NCBI GenBank assembly: GCA_022749755.1
Contig: CM040451.1
Span: 2,680,871 to 2,744,870, forward strand
Direction: 5' to 3'
DNA length: 64,000 nucleotides
Origin: Azadirachta indica
Taxonomy: Eukaryota > Streptophyta > Magnoliopsida > Sapindales > Meliaceae
Shown here: positions 1 to 11,395 of the stretch, in pieces
Position numbering within the stretch: the stretch's first letter is position 1
Layout: every line of letters starts with the position of its first letter
The notes under the pieces: generated by a model
What the model saw: the letters and a program-made list of their open reading frames with translations, nothing else
What the model was told of the DNA's origin: nothing
Databases searched by the model: none
Translations under genes and position numbers: made by a program

Positions 1-1
1 T

Positions 2-2542
2 GTGCCAAACTCGAACCAGAGTGGTAGTTCGACTCAATCCAGATGGCCTTCCCTTTATTTACTTTGTGAGCAGCACTCTGTATCTCTCATGGTCCAATTT
101 TGTTTTTCATTGTCGCATAAATCACTGAAGTTCAATTTCTTTTTTTTTTTTTGGCTATCAAATTTTGTGCATATTTCGGCCTATTTTTACTAAATCGACC
201 AAATTACGTTATTCTATCGTAGATAATGACTACGACAGTAAATGTGTGCCCCTACATAAGGCTGCATTAGAAGGTGACTGGAGCAAAGTCAAGAGTATAT
301 TAGGTGGAAACGTTGATGAATCGACGCTAAATGTTGCTATCACAGGCAGATATCAAACTGTTCTTCACGTTGCAACAGGAGCAAAACGTGTTAACTTTGT
401 AAAGCAAATGTTAGAAGAATTGAAAGGAGCAAAAAATTTGTTGAAGTCGCCAGATATAAGAGGAAACACTGCCTTTTGTTTTGCTGCTGCAGTTGGAAGT
501 GAAGAAATTGCTCGGATTATGCTGGCAAAGGATCCAACTTTGTTGACAATTTTAGGTGGTCAGCAGATGACGCCACTGTATTTTGCTGCTTTGTTTGGAC
601 AAAGTAACATGGCTTCATTTTTATATCCTCTAAGTAGAGTCAGTCTGAAACAAGGCCACATAAAACAAATATTTTTTATCTCTATTGAAAACGGTTTGTA
701 CGGTAAGAATATAATGAAATTTTTTTCTTTTTTTATAATTATCGTTCAACCATATTAGTTATGGAATAATATATAAGAACCACGCATGAATTCACTTAAA
801 TTGGAACGGCAACGTGAAGAGTACATACAAAAACCATGATTGAATTATATATTTATTACATATTTTGAAATTGAGTGAAGGACAACACTTAGGTGGTTTT
901 AAGATCAAGGTCACTAATTACTTTCTATGTATTTATTTGTTTTTTAAACAAGCTAGAATTGTTTTATTCAGCACTGCAGAATTCCGTATTCTGCCACTCT
1001 CCAAAAAATTAAAGTTTCGGTGAATTGCTCAGGTTTTGCGCTGGAATTACTAAATAACCATGAAAGTATTCTAGCTCTGGCTCGTCATGAGAAGCATGGG
1101 ACAGCCTTGCATATGTTAGCCAGAAATCCCTCAGCATTTACCAGCAGCCGTCCAGGACGGCCACAAAGTTTTATCAGCTTAGGTACGTTCCAATTTTGCA
1201 GTTACATGTATTGTAAGTGATATAAATTAACCGGAAACAGGTGCAAAATCATCAAAATTTAACTAAACATTTAAAGGAGCAAGATTCATTTATTGCTGTA
1301 CCTTACATTCTTTGATGATGAGTTAGGTCTTAAATGGTCTTTTGCTTCTCGCTTTTAGCTCCAGGAAATAGTGCAGACTCGTCAGGTGAAGCACTTGAAT
1401 TACTCAAACGTCTCTGGGAAAAAATATTAAATCAACTAAGACGTCCGTGTGTTTTCAGACTAATCAGAGAACCTCCAAAATTGTTGTTTCAAGCAGCTGC
1501 TTTGGGGAATTTCAGATTCTTGGCTGAGCTCATTCGCTCTTATCCTGATTTGACTCATGAATTAGATGAAAATAATCGAAGCATATTTCATATTGCAGTT
1601 ATGCACCGCCATGCTGATATATTCAATCTAATAAATGAGATAGGATTCAGTAAGCAGTTGATAATGACCTTTATTGATAACCAAGGCAATAACTTATTGC
1701 ATCTAGCTTCTCAATATTCAAACCCAAAACCAGTTAGTAAGGTCGCAGGACCAGCTCTAGAAATGCAGCAAGAATTGTTAACTTTTAAGGTAATAAAATT
1801 TTTCCTTAAATTGTATAGCTTTTCAAATTTTATTCACACACTTGAACTAAGTTTCCCAGTAATCAGGCACTTCATGATCATTTATTTCCACTATGTTGCA
1901 TCTTGATTGTGATAGGAGATCGAAATGATCGTACAACCTTCATTCAAAGAAAAGAAAAACAAGGATAAGAAAACACCATGGGAGCTTTTTACATCTCAGC
2001 ACGAAAAGTTACTCGAGGAAGGGGAAAAATGGATGAAGAGTAGAGCTAAGTCATGCTCGATTGTTGCAACACTGGTTACCACTGTGGTGTTTCAGGCAGC
2101 CTTCACTTTGCCAGGGGGTAACGATGATCGGTCAGGAACACCTCATTTCCTGACGAAGCCTTGGTTTAAGATTTTTATCATATCAAATGCAATCGCATTT
2201 TCCTGTTCATTGTTCTCAACATTGATATTCCTGTCCATTCTCATCACATCGAGCTACAGGGAAGGTGATTTTCTCATGCGATTACCACTCAAGCTGATTG
2301 GTGGACTAATAACACTCTTTGTATCTATAGCAGCGACTGCTCTATCATTTAGCTCAAGCATTTTCTTAGCTTATCGTGATACAGTGAATGTTTTCACCTT
2401 CATTACAATTATATTAGTATTTCTGCCAATCGCTGTGTATGCTTTCCAGCAAATTCGCCTTCTAGGAGACTTACTTTATTCAATGTATCGTCTAGCTTTG
2501 TTCTTGAACAAAGTAGGTTGTAGAAAGCTTAAAATTGTATGA
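2..2542 (+). CDS. Ankyrin-repeat / PGG-domain membrane protein (ACD6/ITN1-like), 5'-partial
   Basis: Exons read as <2-65, 223-702, 1033-1182, 1359-1789 and 1916-2542, all with GT-AG borders; phases agree at every junction, giving about 583 residues before TGA at 2540. The second and third exons hold ankyrin repeats (LHKAALEGDW, TVLHVATGAKRVNFVKQM, GNTAFCFAAAVGSEEIA, TPLYFAALFGQ). The fourth holds a further ankyrin-like stretch (LLFQAAALGNFRFLAELI, NNLLHLASQ). The last exon holds the PGG domain (FTLPGGND) with about four hydrophobic membrane segments. Proteins of this family sit in the plasma membrane or ER and take part in stress, salicylate or salt signalling; a role here is inferred from family only. 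The 223 acceptor is supported by a TACTAA-like branch site about 30 bases upstream. The first exon (2-65) is the least certain, and the true start lies outside the window. The intron pattern matches the paralog at 39.9-43.7 kb. Confidence 0.85.
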
Positions 2543-3540
2543 ATATCTACTTGCACTCGAGCTTTACATTTCATTCAACTATGTGCGTGTGTGTGCGTGT
2601 GTGCGCCTTAAAATGTTTCTATAAATCTTTTTCCTCGCCTTTGCTATCTTTTTATTATTTATTTGTCCACTTTTTGTTATATACAATTGGTAAACTATAT
2701 AACATGTTTTGCAGTAAGTTGTGGATGAATATGAGTACTTTTTGAAAGAAGAGAAATGCCAATTAAGTTCTGGGTGATCTTCTCCTTATTTTGGTTGTGA
2801 AAGAAATATACATGCACATTTTTCTTCTAGAGTTTTATAACATTTTTGAATCATTTTCTAGGTATGTTTATATTTACCCATTTCAAATATTATTATTATT
2901 TCTTATTCTAGGTATCATTATAATTATTATTTTATGGTAGTACTTCCTGTTGAGTACATGACTCGTTGGTGAGTTATTTACAATATTGTGGGTATTATTA
3001 TTAGATGATTATTGGGTTATAAATTTTTTACATTGAGTTCACTGAATAGTTTATCTATTTACGTTTAAGACATCATATTTGGAGTATCGATATCTTAGAG
3101 TGCAGTTATACAGAAGTTCTTCAAATAGAAAATATGTTTGACAGTGATTGTTACTAATTTTTTCAAATGAAAAACAGTGAAATTGAGGGAAACAATTATT
3201 TTGGAGATAAAAATTTATTAAAACAGTAAAACTATTTTTTTTTACTTTTATCAGAATATTTCAAATAATTTATTATTAGAACCTGATGTCGACATTGATA
3301 AAGTTTGAAATTTTTTAAATAAGATTTTTTTCGATTATCCATCAAAGTTTAACTATGGATATTACTAATACATCAACATCAAGTAATTCAACCGCTTTTG
3401 AATGCCTACTCAATAATACTAAGCTTTGAAAATTTTTAAGCGAAAAAGGTAAGAAAGAAATGGGTTAAAGTTTTATTCCAATTGCAGTGAATGGAGACAA
3501 TATTTTGAAATTGATTGGGTCATTTACTAACTGAAGAACA
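2543..3540. other. 3' flank of the ankyrin gene, no gene seen
   Basis: AT-rich sequence following the ankyrin gene. It starts with a GTGTGTGCG-type dinucleotide stretch near 2585-2605. I see no convincing coding stretch; the short frame at 2539-2745 looks like 3' UTR. Confidence 0.5.
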
Positions 3541-3549
3541 AAAAGAAAA

Positions 3550-3780
3550 TTATATTTTGAAATTGACTCTTGCGATGTAAATAGTATCATCAGAGTCTAC
3601 TTTTAGTGCAAATTGGCAAGTATTGGTAAGAGGGAGAGCCAGCTAGCCCCAAACATATTAGAGTGCCTTATATGCTTAAAGGATTGGGAGGCTATTGATA
3701 AAAGGGACCAAAATTTGGAGGATGACGTGCAAGAAGATTTATATAATTACCTTAGAGTTTCAACTCATACGACACAAAAT
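3550..3780 (+). pseudogene. hAT-family transposase C-terminal dimerisation fragment, broken
   Basis: Around 3565-3640 one frame reads SSESTFSANWQVLVRGRAS, the signature of the hAT C-terminal dimerisation region (usual form ASESxFSxxGRVLxxxRxSL). It is interrupted by a stop just upstream. Reading then moves to another frame at about 3645, where LAPNILECLICLKDWE continues the same domain (the family usually has a short helix ending in CxxDW). The break between frames and the loss of everything upstream show a dead fragment. hAT transposases move DNA transposons with 8-bp target duplications; no terminal repeats or target duplications are visible here. Confidence 0.7.
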
Positions 3781-4652
3781 AAAATTATTACTTTTTCTGT
3801 GCATAAATTTTTCTCTTAAAATTAGATTATCCACCATTTGTTTATTTTTAAATCTATAATTTTACATGTTTAATATAATTAAAGGGTTAAGTAACGCAAC
3901 TGATTGGTAGTTTAGTAGTTAGCAACCTACTTAGGATTTACTACCTCTATAGTGATACAAATTTTATCCCATTTTTTCTTTATTAATTTTGGTTGTTTTT
4001 GACTATTTGTTGCACTTTTAAAAAAACTAAAATAAATTAACAAAAGGTATGTTACTATTTGATTGTTTACAGGTTAAACTAGTTTCACACGTTAAATGTA
4101 TACGCGTGCGTATGTGTATGTGTATCTGAATTTGTATCAGTATATGCTAATGTAAACTTCAGCATCTGGTTATGACTTCATAGCGGTAGTGACGTTGAAG
4201 AGGATGCTTTGTTTTCATTTTTATTGAATTAAAAAACTTATAATTAAGGAATATTAGGACTAATCATTTAGTTATTGACAATGGGCAGGACTCTTCTGAA
4301 AGTATTTATGTTTAGAGTAAGAAAAAAAGAGCCTAGTCTCTTCTTGGTGAAGAATAATTGGTTTAGAATAAAATTGGAAATAAGAACAAGATGATTTAGA
4401 GTCATAATGTTCTTACACTATAAATTCTAAAATTGATTTTTTAATATTTGAATTATATATTATTCTTTTCATGGTTGTTGGAAAATACAAGCATTGGGCA
4501 AATAGTGGTTTCATTTCGGTTTGAATTCAATCCAAATTCTTTTCTTTTGGTGCAATATAGTGATCGATAATAGGGCATTGCCATTGGCTGATTGATTCCA
4601 CTTTTCAGGTTTTGACTTTTCATTTCCTTTTTGTTTGCTTGCTCTTATTTAG

Positions 4653-6423
4653 GCCTTCTAGCCTTGATTCTGACGTGTTATGGAACTTTAATATATTCTT
4701 CTTCTCGATATGGATGCCTGTTAGTTTTAGCTTCTGCAAATGTTATCTTCTCATGCTCTAAGTTGGCAGTTACTGAATATCTAGTCCCTAGAAGATTCTG
4801 TATATTTTCTATTTGTCTTCTACCTATTGCTGTAGCAGCTGCTTGGTAAATATTGCCTTATAAGAAGTTTTAATTATAGGATATGTTGTGAAATGGGGTT
4901 GATGGACATATTAATTTAATTTAATGGTCATGTTACGTTACAAAGGACAGATCTCGTGATTAGAAGGTTTCTAGTAGCCACTAAATTAATAATTAGGATA
5001 GGATGGTCAGAGTATATATCTTTGATAGTTGAATAATGATGCAATTAATCAATTGGTTTCTTTTAATTCCTTGGTTTATTTGGAGGGATCAGTTGAAGAA
5101 GACTGGAAGACTGAAAGAGAATTATTACTTGAGAAAAGGGTATAAGTCTCTCTCTATATTTTCTATAATTACAATTTTGAGATAATATAAGATTCTAGTT
5201 TAATGAGTGAAGTAACTATAAAACTGTACATAAGTTTGTATATAAGTTTGTATATAAGTTTTGTATTCTTGCATCAAACCTTGATGAGTTGTGAATATGG
5301 TTGAAAGTAATTCTATGTGATTTAACACAAATCATATTTAAGTTCATACTTAGTTATACATTATATCAGTAGTCATCGTATGCATAATTTGGATGGTGCA
5401 CACCAACCCATTGTTCAACACCATTAGGAAATTGTGTTCTCCTGGTAATTCTAATACAGAACCTATTATTGCCTTGCACTTTCAGTTAACAGAATGAGCT
5501 TGGTTCAACATTATTTGGTTAAGTGCTGGGAAAAAAAGTGCTTTTGAAGAATAATTATAAACTTTATTAATTGCAGGCAAAACAAGGTGGTTCAATGCGA
5601 ATAATTACAAGTTCAACGAGGTGTGAACTGATCACAAATGAAGAATTGGATAGACAAGCTGTGAGTGTACTGACTTTCACTATGGGCTAGTAAGCAAAAA
5701 ATGCTTATATAAATCAAGTTGTTCAAGCTTATTTAGAAATATTTGAGTTGGAATCATTTTTTACTGACATCTTTTTCTTTAAAAAATAAAGTTTATGCAA
5801 CTCTTAAATAAATTTTATTTAACAATCTATCAAAATAGTTGTTTAATCAATACATTGGAATTTAATGACCTAATAATTTTGTGTTTAAAATAGTTATTGA
5901 TTTAAATATTAAAAAAAAAAAAGATAAACCCGTACACCTTAGAATTCTTACCATTGATGTGCTTTTGTTGAGAGTAAATTTTTAAATTGTAAAATGGTAT
6001 CTATTTTAATGAATAGATAAAATAGGATAATAACACAGATATTAATTATTATTAAACCATTTTCGGCAATGAACGAATCCAACTATATTATCCCCTGCAA
6101 AAACTCAAAGTATATCTTAATAATCTATTTGCAAGGTGGGTGATAGTGGTGTCTTGAACTTTGAGAATTATATTTAGAGTGTCCAAATTTAATATATATA
6201 TTAATATAAGGCATTTCAATGTGATAGGTGGGGAAAATATTTGGACTAGGTGAAATTTTAAGCATTCTGCCTTGATGCGTATGTTCAGCTCTATTTTCGT
6301 ATCACAGCTGGTACTTTATTGACTTAATGTATGCTATTGTTTAGTATGTTAATTGAGTGAAAATTTAATTTAAATTGTTATTTGTTGTGTTTGCAGTATA
6401 AGGTTGTTGAAGGATATATGTAA
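4653..6423 (+). CDS. Unidentified multi-exon gene or gene fragment with a membrane-spanning exon
   Basis: Four exon-like pieces are visible. 4653-4845 follows a TTATTTAG acceptor and codes about 64 mostly hydrophobic residues (LLALILTCYGTLIYSSS, LLPIAVAAAW), probably two or three membrane segments. 5086-5139 codes GSVEEDWKTERELLLEKR. 5577-5660, between TTGCAG and GTGAGT, codes AKQGGSMRIITSS and ITNEELDRQA. 6397-6423, after TTTGCAG, codes YKVVEGYM and a TAA stop. The last three join in phase 0 with good splice signals, which argues for a real gene tail. The first exon ends in phase 2 and does not join the next without a stop, so either an exon is unseen or the locus is broken. I do not recognise the family. 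The 5' end is not found; the hAT scrap lies just upstream. Confidence 0.42.
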
Positions 6424-7370
6424 TTTTTCCAGATTTAAAAAAGTTGTGTCTTGTAGTTCAACATTATTGTAATTTTTCTTTCAGTAGATGTTATGGATTT
6501 AAATGTTGTTGATTTAAATTTGGGCTGACGTTGTGGATTAATTGGGGTATTCTAGATTGGGATGTTGAAATGTTGGATTTTATGTAAAATTATGATTAAT
6601 ATTTATAACAACATTATTGTAATTTTATTTTTTTATTTGTTGTGTTTTATTTTATTTACATTGGTAAGTAATAATTCTGAATGAATATTAACAAAATTAT
6701 GAAATAAATGAGCGAAATAATAGTAAAAAATGAAACAAATGAAAATAAAAATCAGAAATGAAAAAAAAAAGAAAATTAAGAAAATCAAAAAAACAAAAAA
6801 CCAAAAAGAACCGAAAAAACTGTACAAACAGGAAACCCAAAAATCTGAATGTGAAAAAAATCAGACATTTTTTTATAATATTATATCGAGAATCCTTAAT
6901 TAATTTGTGATAGGAAAAAAATCTATCATAAATTCGTGATAATCATATATCACAACATTCTAACATATCATTATTTTATCACGAAACGACAACACGCGAT
7001 TGTTGTCAATGGTTAATGAGTGAACCTTCTTTAATAAAAAAATTATTATCATAAAGTGACTTCCTTAATAGATATTATCTATTAAGAAAGATCATTTTTA
7101 TATTAGTGCCTATTGCCAAGTATCCTAAGTACGTGTAAATTATATTAATAATTTAGTATTTGCAATAATTTTTGTCCTTGAATTTCTTTTTCACTTTGAT
7201 CTCTTTATGTTGCAAATAATTTATTAATTTATTATTAAAATTTTAATTATAATTTAATATTTCATCATTTCTTAAATTAAATAAAAACGTAATATGATTA
7301 TAATTATAAATTTAAAACATATAGTTTAATATTTAATAATTATTTTAATTTAGTAATATTTTTAATATTT
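6424..7370. other. AT-rich intergenic sequence
   Basis: Downstream of the unidentified gene. There are runs of A and T and simple AAAATNAAA stretches (6720-6800). I see no gene here; the minus-strand frame at 6633-6827 is low-complexity Phe/Ile translation. Confidence 0.5.
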
Positions 7371-8566
7371 TGGACCAACTCAATTAAAGTACTTGTTGAC
7401 TTTAGTGTCATACAAACCTAAATTTTGATGATTATAAAATTTACCATCTAATCCAATAAATGAAAAAGGTGATCTAGCTCAAAATGAAGACATAAGACAC
7501 AACTGTAGCATTTCACTTTATATTTTTATAGTCGTATGCTTGTGTGTAAGTGTGTACGAGATTTGTGACAAGCTCGAAGGATTTTTTCGAAAACAAATGC
7601 TTTTAAGTTATGAAAGTTGAATTAAACTACAACTTTGAAAACATTGAGAAATAGACTAAAATATAAAATATTCAAACCTGTAAGAAAACCATGTTTTAGG
7701 GTTTTGGTACAAGAAAACTAGTTCAAATCAATTTAAACCAACCAGTCAGTTGACCGCCCTAACCCACTCAATTAACCGACCTTGAGGCATAATGCTTTTC
7801 AAAGTCGATTGAACCTGCTAGTTAATCAACTTTCGAAAAGTCAATTGACCGGCTAGAATGAATTGATTGACCGACTCTTTGGATTTTTTTTTTTTGTCTT
7901 CAAATTCCAATCCGGTTGATGAACGAGACCAAATAATCGATTGAATTTTTTGATTTTGTGCTTTTAAAAGCCTATAGCTACTCGTTATTGAAATATATAT
8001 ATATATATATATATTTAGGACTTTTCTTTTGTTGAATATTTTCTTAGAACATATTTTGCACAAACCTTAAGCAAAAACAACGACTTCAAACTTGTTCTTG
8101 AGCTACAACTCATCAAACACCCTTTTGAATCCCTAAGAACATTCAATTTAGTCATAGACTCTTAAGGAGATTGCTTTGTTATTTCTTATACTCATTTGAT
8201 TCAAAATTTTAATTGTCAAAAGTGAAAGAAGTGGGTCTTTCACTTGAGTAAAGTTAATTGTGGGTTTTTTGTGAGTGTAACACTTGTAAAGGTTTGTTGG
8301 GTGCTAAAACCCAAGGTTGTAATTGTGGAGACTTGTTGAATTAATTCTAATCATAGTGAATACTTCAAATAGATCATGAAAGTGTAGATGTAGGCCAGAT
8401 TATTGTCGAACCACTATAAATTCTTGTGTAATTTTCTCTATTCTTTACACTACTATATTAGCATTTATGTAAAGACTGTGGTAATTTGGGTTAAAATTTG
8501 AAATTATTGTAATTAGTTGTTAAGAACTTAATTCACCCTCCCTTCTAAGTTGATTTTTAGTATTTC
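7371..8566 (+). repeat. Degenerate LTR of a Copia-type retrotransposon
   Basis: The sequence directly before a tRNA-primer-like site has the look of a long Copia LTR. It starts TG near 7371 or 7393 (TTGTTGACTTTAGTGTC), ends ...TTTCA at 8566, and is followed by a gag remnant in the same orientation. Near 8530-8550 it carries the AATTCACCCTCCCTTC block common before such LTR ends. The left border is approximate, because no second LTR was found to align with it. Confidence 0.5.
7989..8013. repeat. (TA)n microsatellite
   Basis: About 12 TA units inside the Copia LTR-like sequence. Confidence 0.9.
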
Positions 8567-8581
8567 ATTGGGTATTAGAGC
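8567..8581 (+). other. Primer-binding-site-like sequence (initiator Met tRNA type)
   Basis: TTGGGTATTAGAGC resembles the TGGTATCAGAGC primer site, which is complementary to the 3' end of initiator methionine tRNA, with a few changes. It lies between the LTR end and the gag remnant, as expected for a retrotransposon leader. Confidence 0.5.
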
Positions 8582-8669
8582 TCGATTCTCTAGTGAAAAA
8601 TTAACCATCTTAAAGAAAATCCAGTGGCAACCTTAAGACATGTAAAAGGTCAATTTAACTTTTAGGCCT

Positions 8670-10018
8670 CTTTTTTTAAATGGAAATGACAATTCTTAAT
8701 TAGAAGGCTATAATGAGAATTTATTTGCAAGCATGTGACTATGAATTATGGCAAGTGGTTAGTGACGGATCTAGGATTCCTATGAAGAGGAATGAAGAAA
8801 GAAAAGAGGTTTCTAAGCCTAGATGGGAACGAGATGAAATCAACAAGAAAAATATCACCCTAAGTGCAAACACTTTATATTGTAGGATAGATAGGAAACA
8901 GTTTTGTAGAATTTTCGAGCATAAGACAGCCTATGAAATTTGCATGTCTTATAGGTATTGTATAAGGGTAAAGCCAAGTGAAGGAATCAAATATTAGTAG
9001 ATTCACTAGGCAATATGAATTGTTCAAGATGGTGCTAAATGAGTCCATCCATATCATGTACACTAGGTTTACGAATATTGTAAACTCACTTAAGGCATTC
9101 GGAAAGCCCTACTCTAAATCACGAAAATCTTGAGATCTTTGCCAAAAGAATGGAGGGCAAAGATGATAGCCATAAAAGAAGCCAAAAACTTTAACACACT
9201 CTCCCTTGATGACCTTATCGGATCACTCTTGGATTACAGAGATAAAACTTTGGATGATCGAGTGGAGGAAGATAAGAAGAAGAAAACATTGCCTTCAAGT
9301 CATCAATTCATGGAAGTGATGAAGAAGATGAAAAATAAGATAATCGAGAGATAATAGCATTCATGGAAAGGAAGTTCAAGAGTTTTCATAGAAACAAAAA
9401 CAACTTTATAAAGAAGCTCTTTAAGGATTTTGGGGGTGAGTATCAAAAAGTTAAAAAAGAGTACGCAAAATCAACTCACGTGCTACTGAGTGTAACAAAC
9501 TTAGACATATGAGCATTGATTGCCCATATCTCAAGCACAAGAAAGGAAAGAAGAAATCAATGGTGGCAACTTGGGATAATGAAGAGGAAAGCTTATTTGA
9601 TGATGACTCTATCAATGAGGTTGCTAACATGTGCTTCATGGCATTTAGCAACATTGAGATAAATGATTCTGAACCCCTCTCATACTTATGATGAACTAAT
9701 GGATGCATATAAGGAATTACCTAGTAACTTTGAGAAAATGATTGCAAAGAATTGTGCACTTAGAAAGAAATTGAATTATTGGCAAATGAAATCATCTCTC
9801 TAAAAGAATTAAATCATGCATTGTTTAGTGAAAATTGTTCTTTAAAAGAATTGCATCATGCTATTGAAAAGGAGATGAAAATGTACTCAAAAGAAATTGA
9901 AAAGCTCCAAAAACAAGCTTTCGATCGAACTCTCTTATATTTGCTCATGGTGCTTCGTTTTACCTTTTTTGAATGCCTTGATTTTAGGTATTCTTTAAAT
10001 CTTTACAATTGCTCCTAA
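8670..10018 (+). pseudogene. Copia gag remnant (UBN2-type), frameshifted and truncated
   Basis: Pieces of Copia gag run in order in several frames. They are a start region with YLQACDYELWQVV (8713-8770), the core with RSLPKEWRAKMIAIKEAKNF and LSLDDLIGSLLDY (9130-9235), a CCHC zinc knuckle near 9490-9525 with C-x2-C-x4-H-x4-C spacing, and a Lys/Glu-rich coiled-coil tail (9690-9925). Gag would package the element RNA. A single-base change puts the first half of the knuckle (CYEC) in a different frame from the second (HMSIDC), and several stops interrupt the rest. No protease, integrase or reverse transcriptase follows, so the element is cut after gag. Confidence 0.75.
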
Positions 10019-10474
10019 AAATATCATAAAAAGTACTACAAGAAGAGTTTAGATAATCAATTATATCAATATTTTTTATTATCAAAACAATGATTATCAG
10101 CGTTAAGACCAGAGCTTATTATATTATTAAATATCCATATTCGAAAAAAAAAAAGGAAGTCTTATTATATTGTTGGATAAACAGACCTAGGAGCTGGAAT
10201 TTGATAAAGGAATCTTTTATTTAAAAAATTTCTCACTTCAAACAAAGAACCATGGGTATATTCTAGATGAATTTGGCTTCCATATATAATACATATATAA
10301 ATGGCACCAAGTTCAAAATTTGCCCTCGACACAATAGCTCAGGCAATTTGGGACACACTTGACACTGTCAGGTTATGTTGAGGTAAGAATTTGATGTTTC
10401 ATAAGTAAAATTTCTCACTCTCATCTAAAACTTTTAGAATATACATATATTTATAAAATTATTATTAAATTCCT

Positions 10475-11361
10475 CCCCTGTAATTTGGAATTATATCAGT
10501 TGGATAGAAAGTTTGAGAAATATATCAAAAACATCACTTTAATCGTTCATCAATTAAACCCAAATGACACATTTACTCAAATGCCCTCAATCTTTGAGTT
10601 TCTTGTTAATTAATTTTTAAAAGTCTTTTACTCTCAAAGGTTTGATATAATACCCTTATAAACTCTAGTAGTTTCAAAAATATTCTTATAAGCCCTAGTA
10701 AAATAACAATTATACTCCTATATAATAATTATTATTTTAAGAAAAATAACTAATAATCTATGAAATTTGACAAAATATAATATATTTATGTAAAATAATA
10801 AAAATAAATACAATAGAAATGAAGAAATTTGTAACATTAATAAATATTTATATTATTAATATGCTATAAAATAATATTATTGTTAGTTAGTTAATAATAT
10901 ATTGTATTTTATTAAATTTTGAAGATTTAATAGTTGTTTTTCTTAAATAATTGTATTAGGGTAAAATATAAGATATTTATGTTAAATATATTAATTAAAA
11001 TATTATTTTAATTATATATTAATGAAATAATTATTTAAGAAAAATAACTAATAAATCTTTAATTAAAATAATATTGTTAGTTATTTTTCTTAAATAATTG
11101 TTATTACATAAGGGGATAATTATCATTTTCTAATAAATTAAAATTTTTAAAGATGTTTTTGAAATTACTAAACCTTATAAGGGTATTAGACTAAACCTTT
11201 GAATTAAAATAGCTTTTACAATTAATTAATTAACATAAAACTTAAAGATTGAGGGCATTTCAGTGAATTTGTCATTTAGAGTTGGTTAACTAATAGTTAA
11301 GGGAAGGTTTTTGATACATTCCCCAAACTTTTTATTCAACTGATACAATTTCACATCTCAG

Positions 11362-11363
<2 letters not shown>
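10475..11363. mobile_element. Foldback element with very long terminal inverted repeats, copy 1
   Basis: The left end CCCCTGTAATTTGGAATTAT pairs with the reverse complement of the right end (CCCTGAGATGTGAAATTGTA...). The similarity continues inwards for about 250-300 bases; both arms carry ATATCAAAAAC, AATGCCCTCAATCTTT and AATACCCTTATAA blocks. The element is about 0.89 kb with an AT-rich centre and no transposase. Long arms without coding capacity fit a non-autonomous Mutator-like or other foldback element. I could not identify a target-site duplication. A second copy lies at 22985-24135. Confidence 0.7.

Positions 11364-11391
<28 letters not shown>
11364..11391. repeat. (TA)n microsatellite at the foldback border
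   Basis: About 14 TA units directly after the right terminus of the foldback element, followed by GTTTGTGTGTG. Confidence 0.9.
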
Positions 11392-11395
<4 letters not shown>

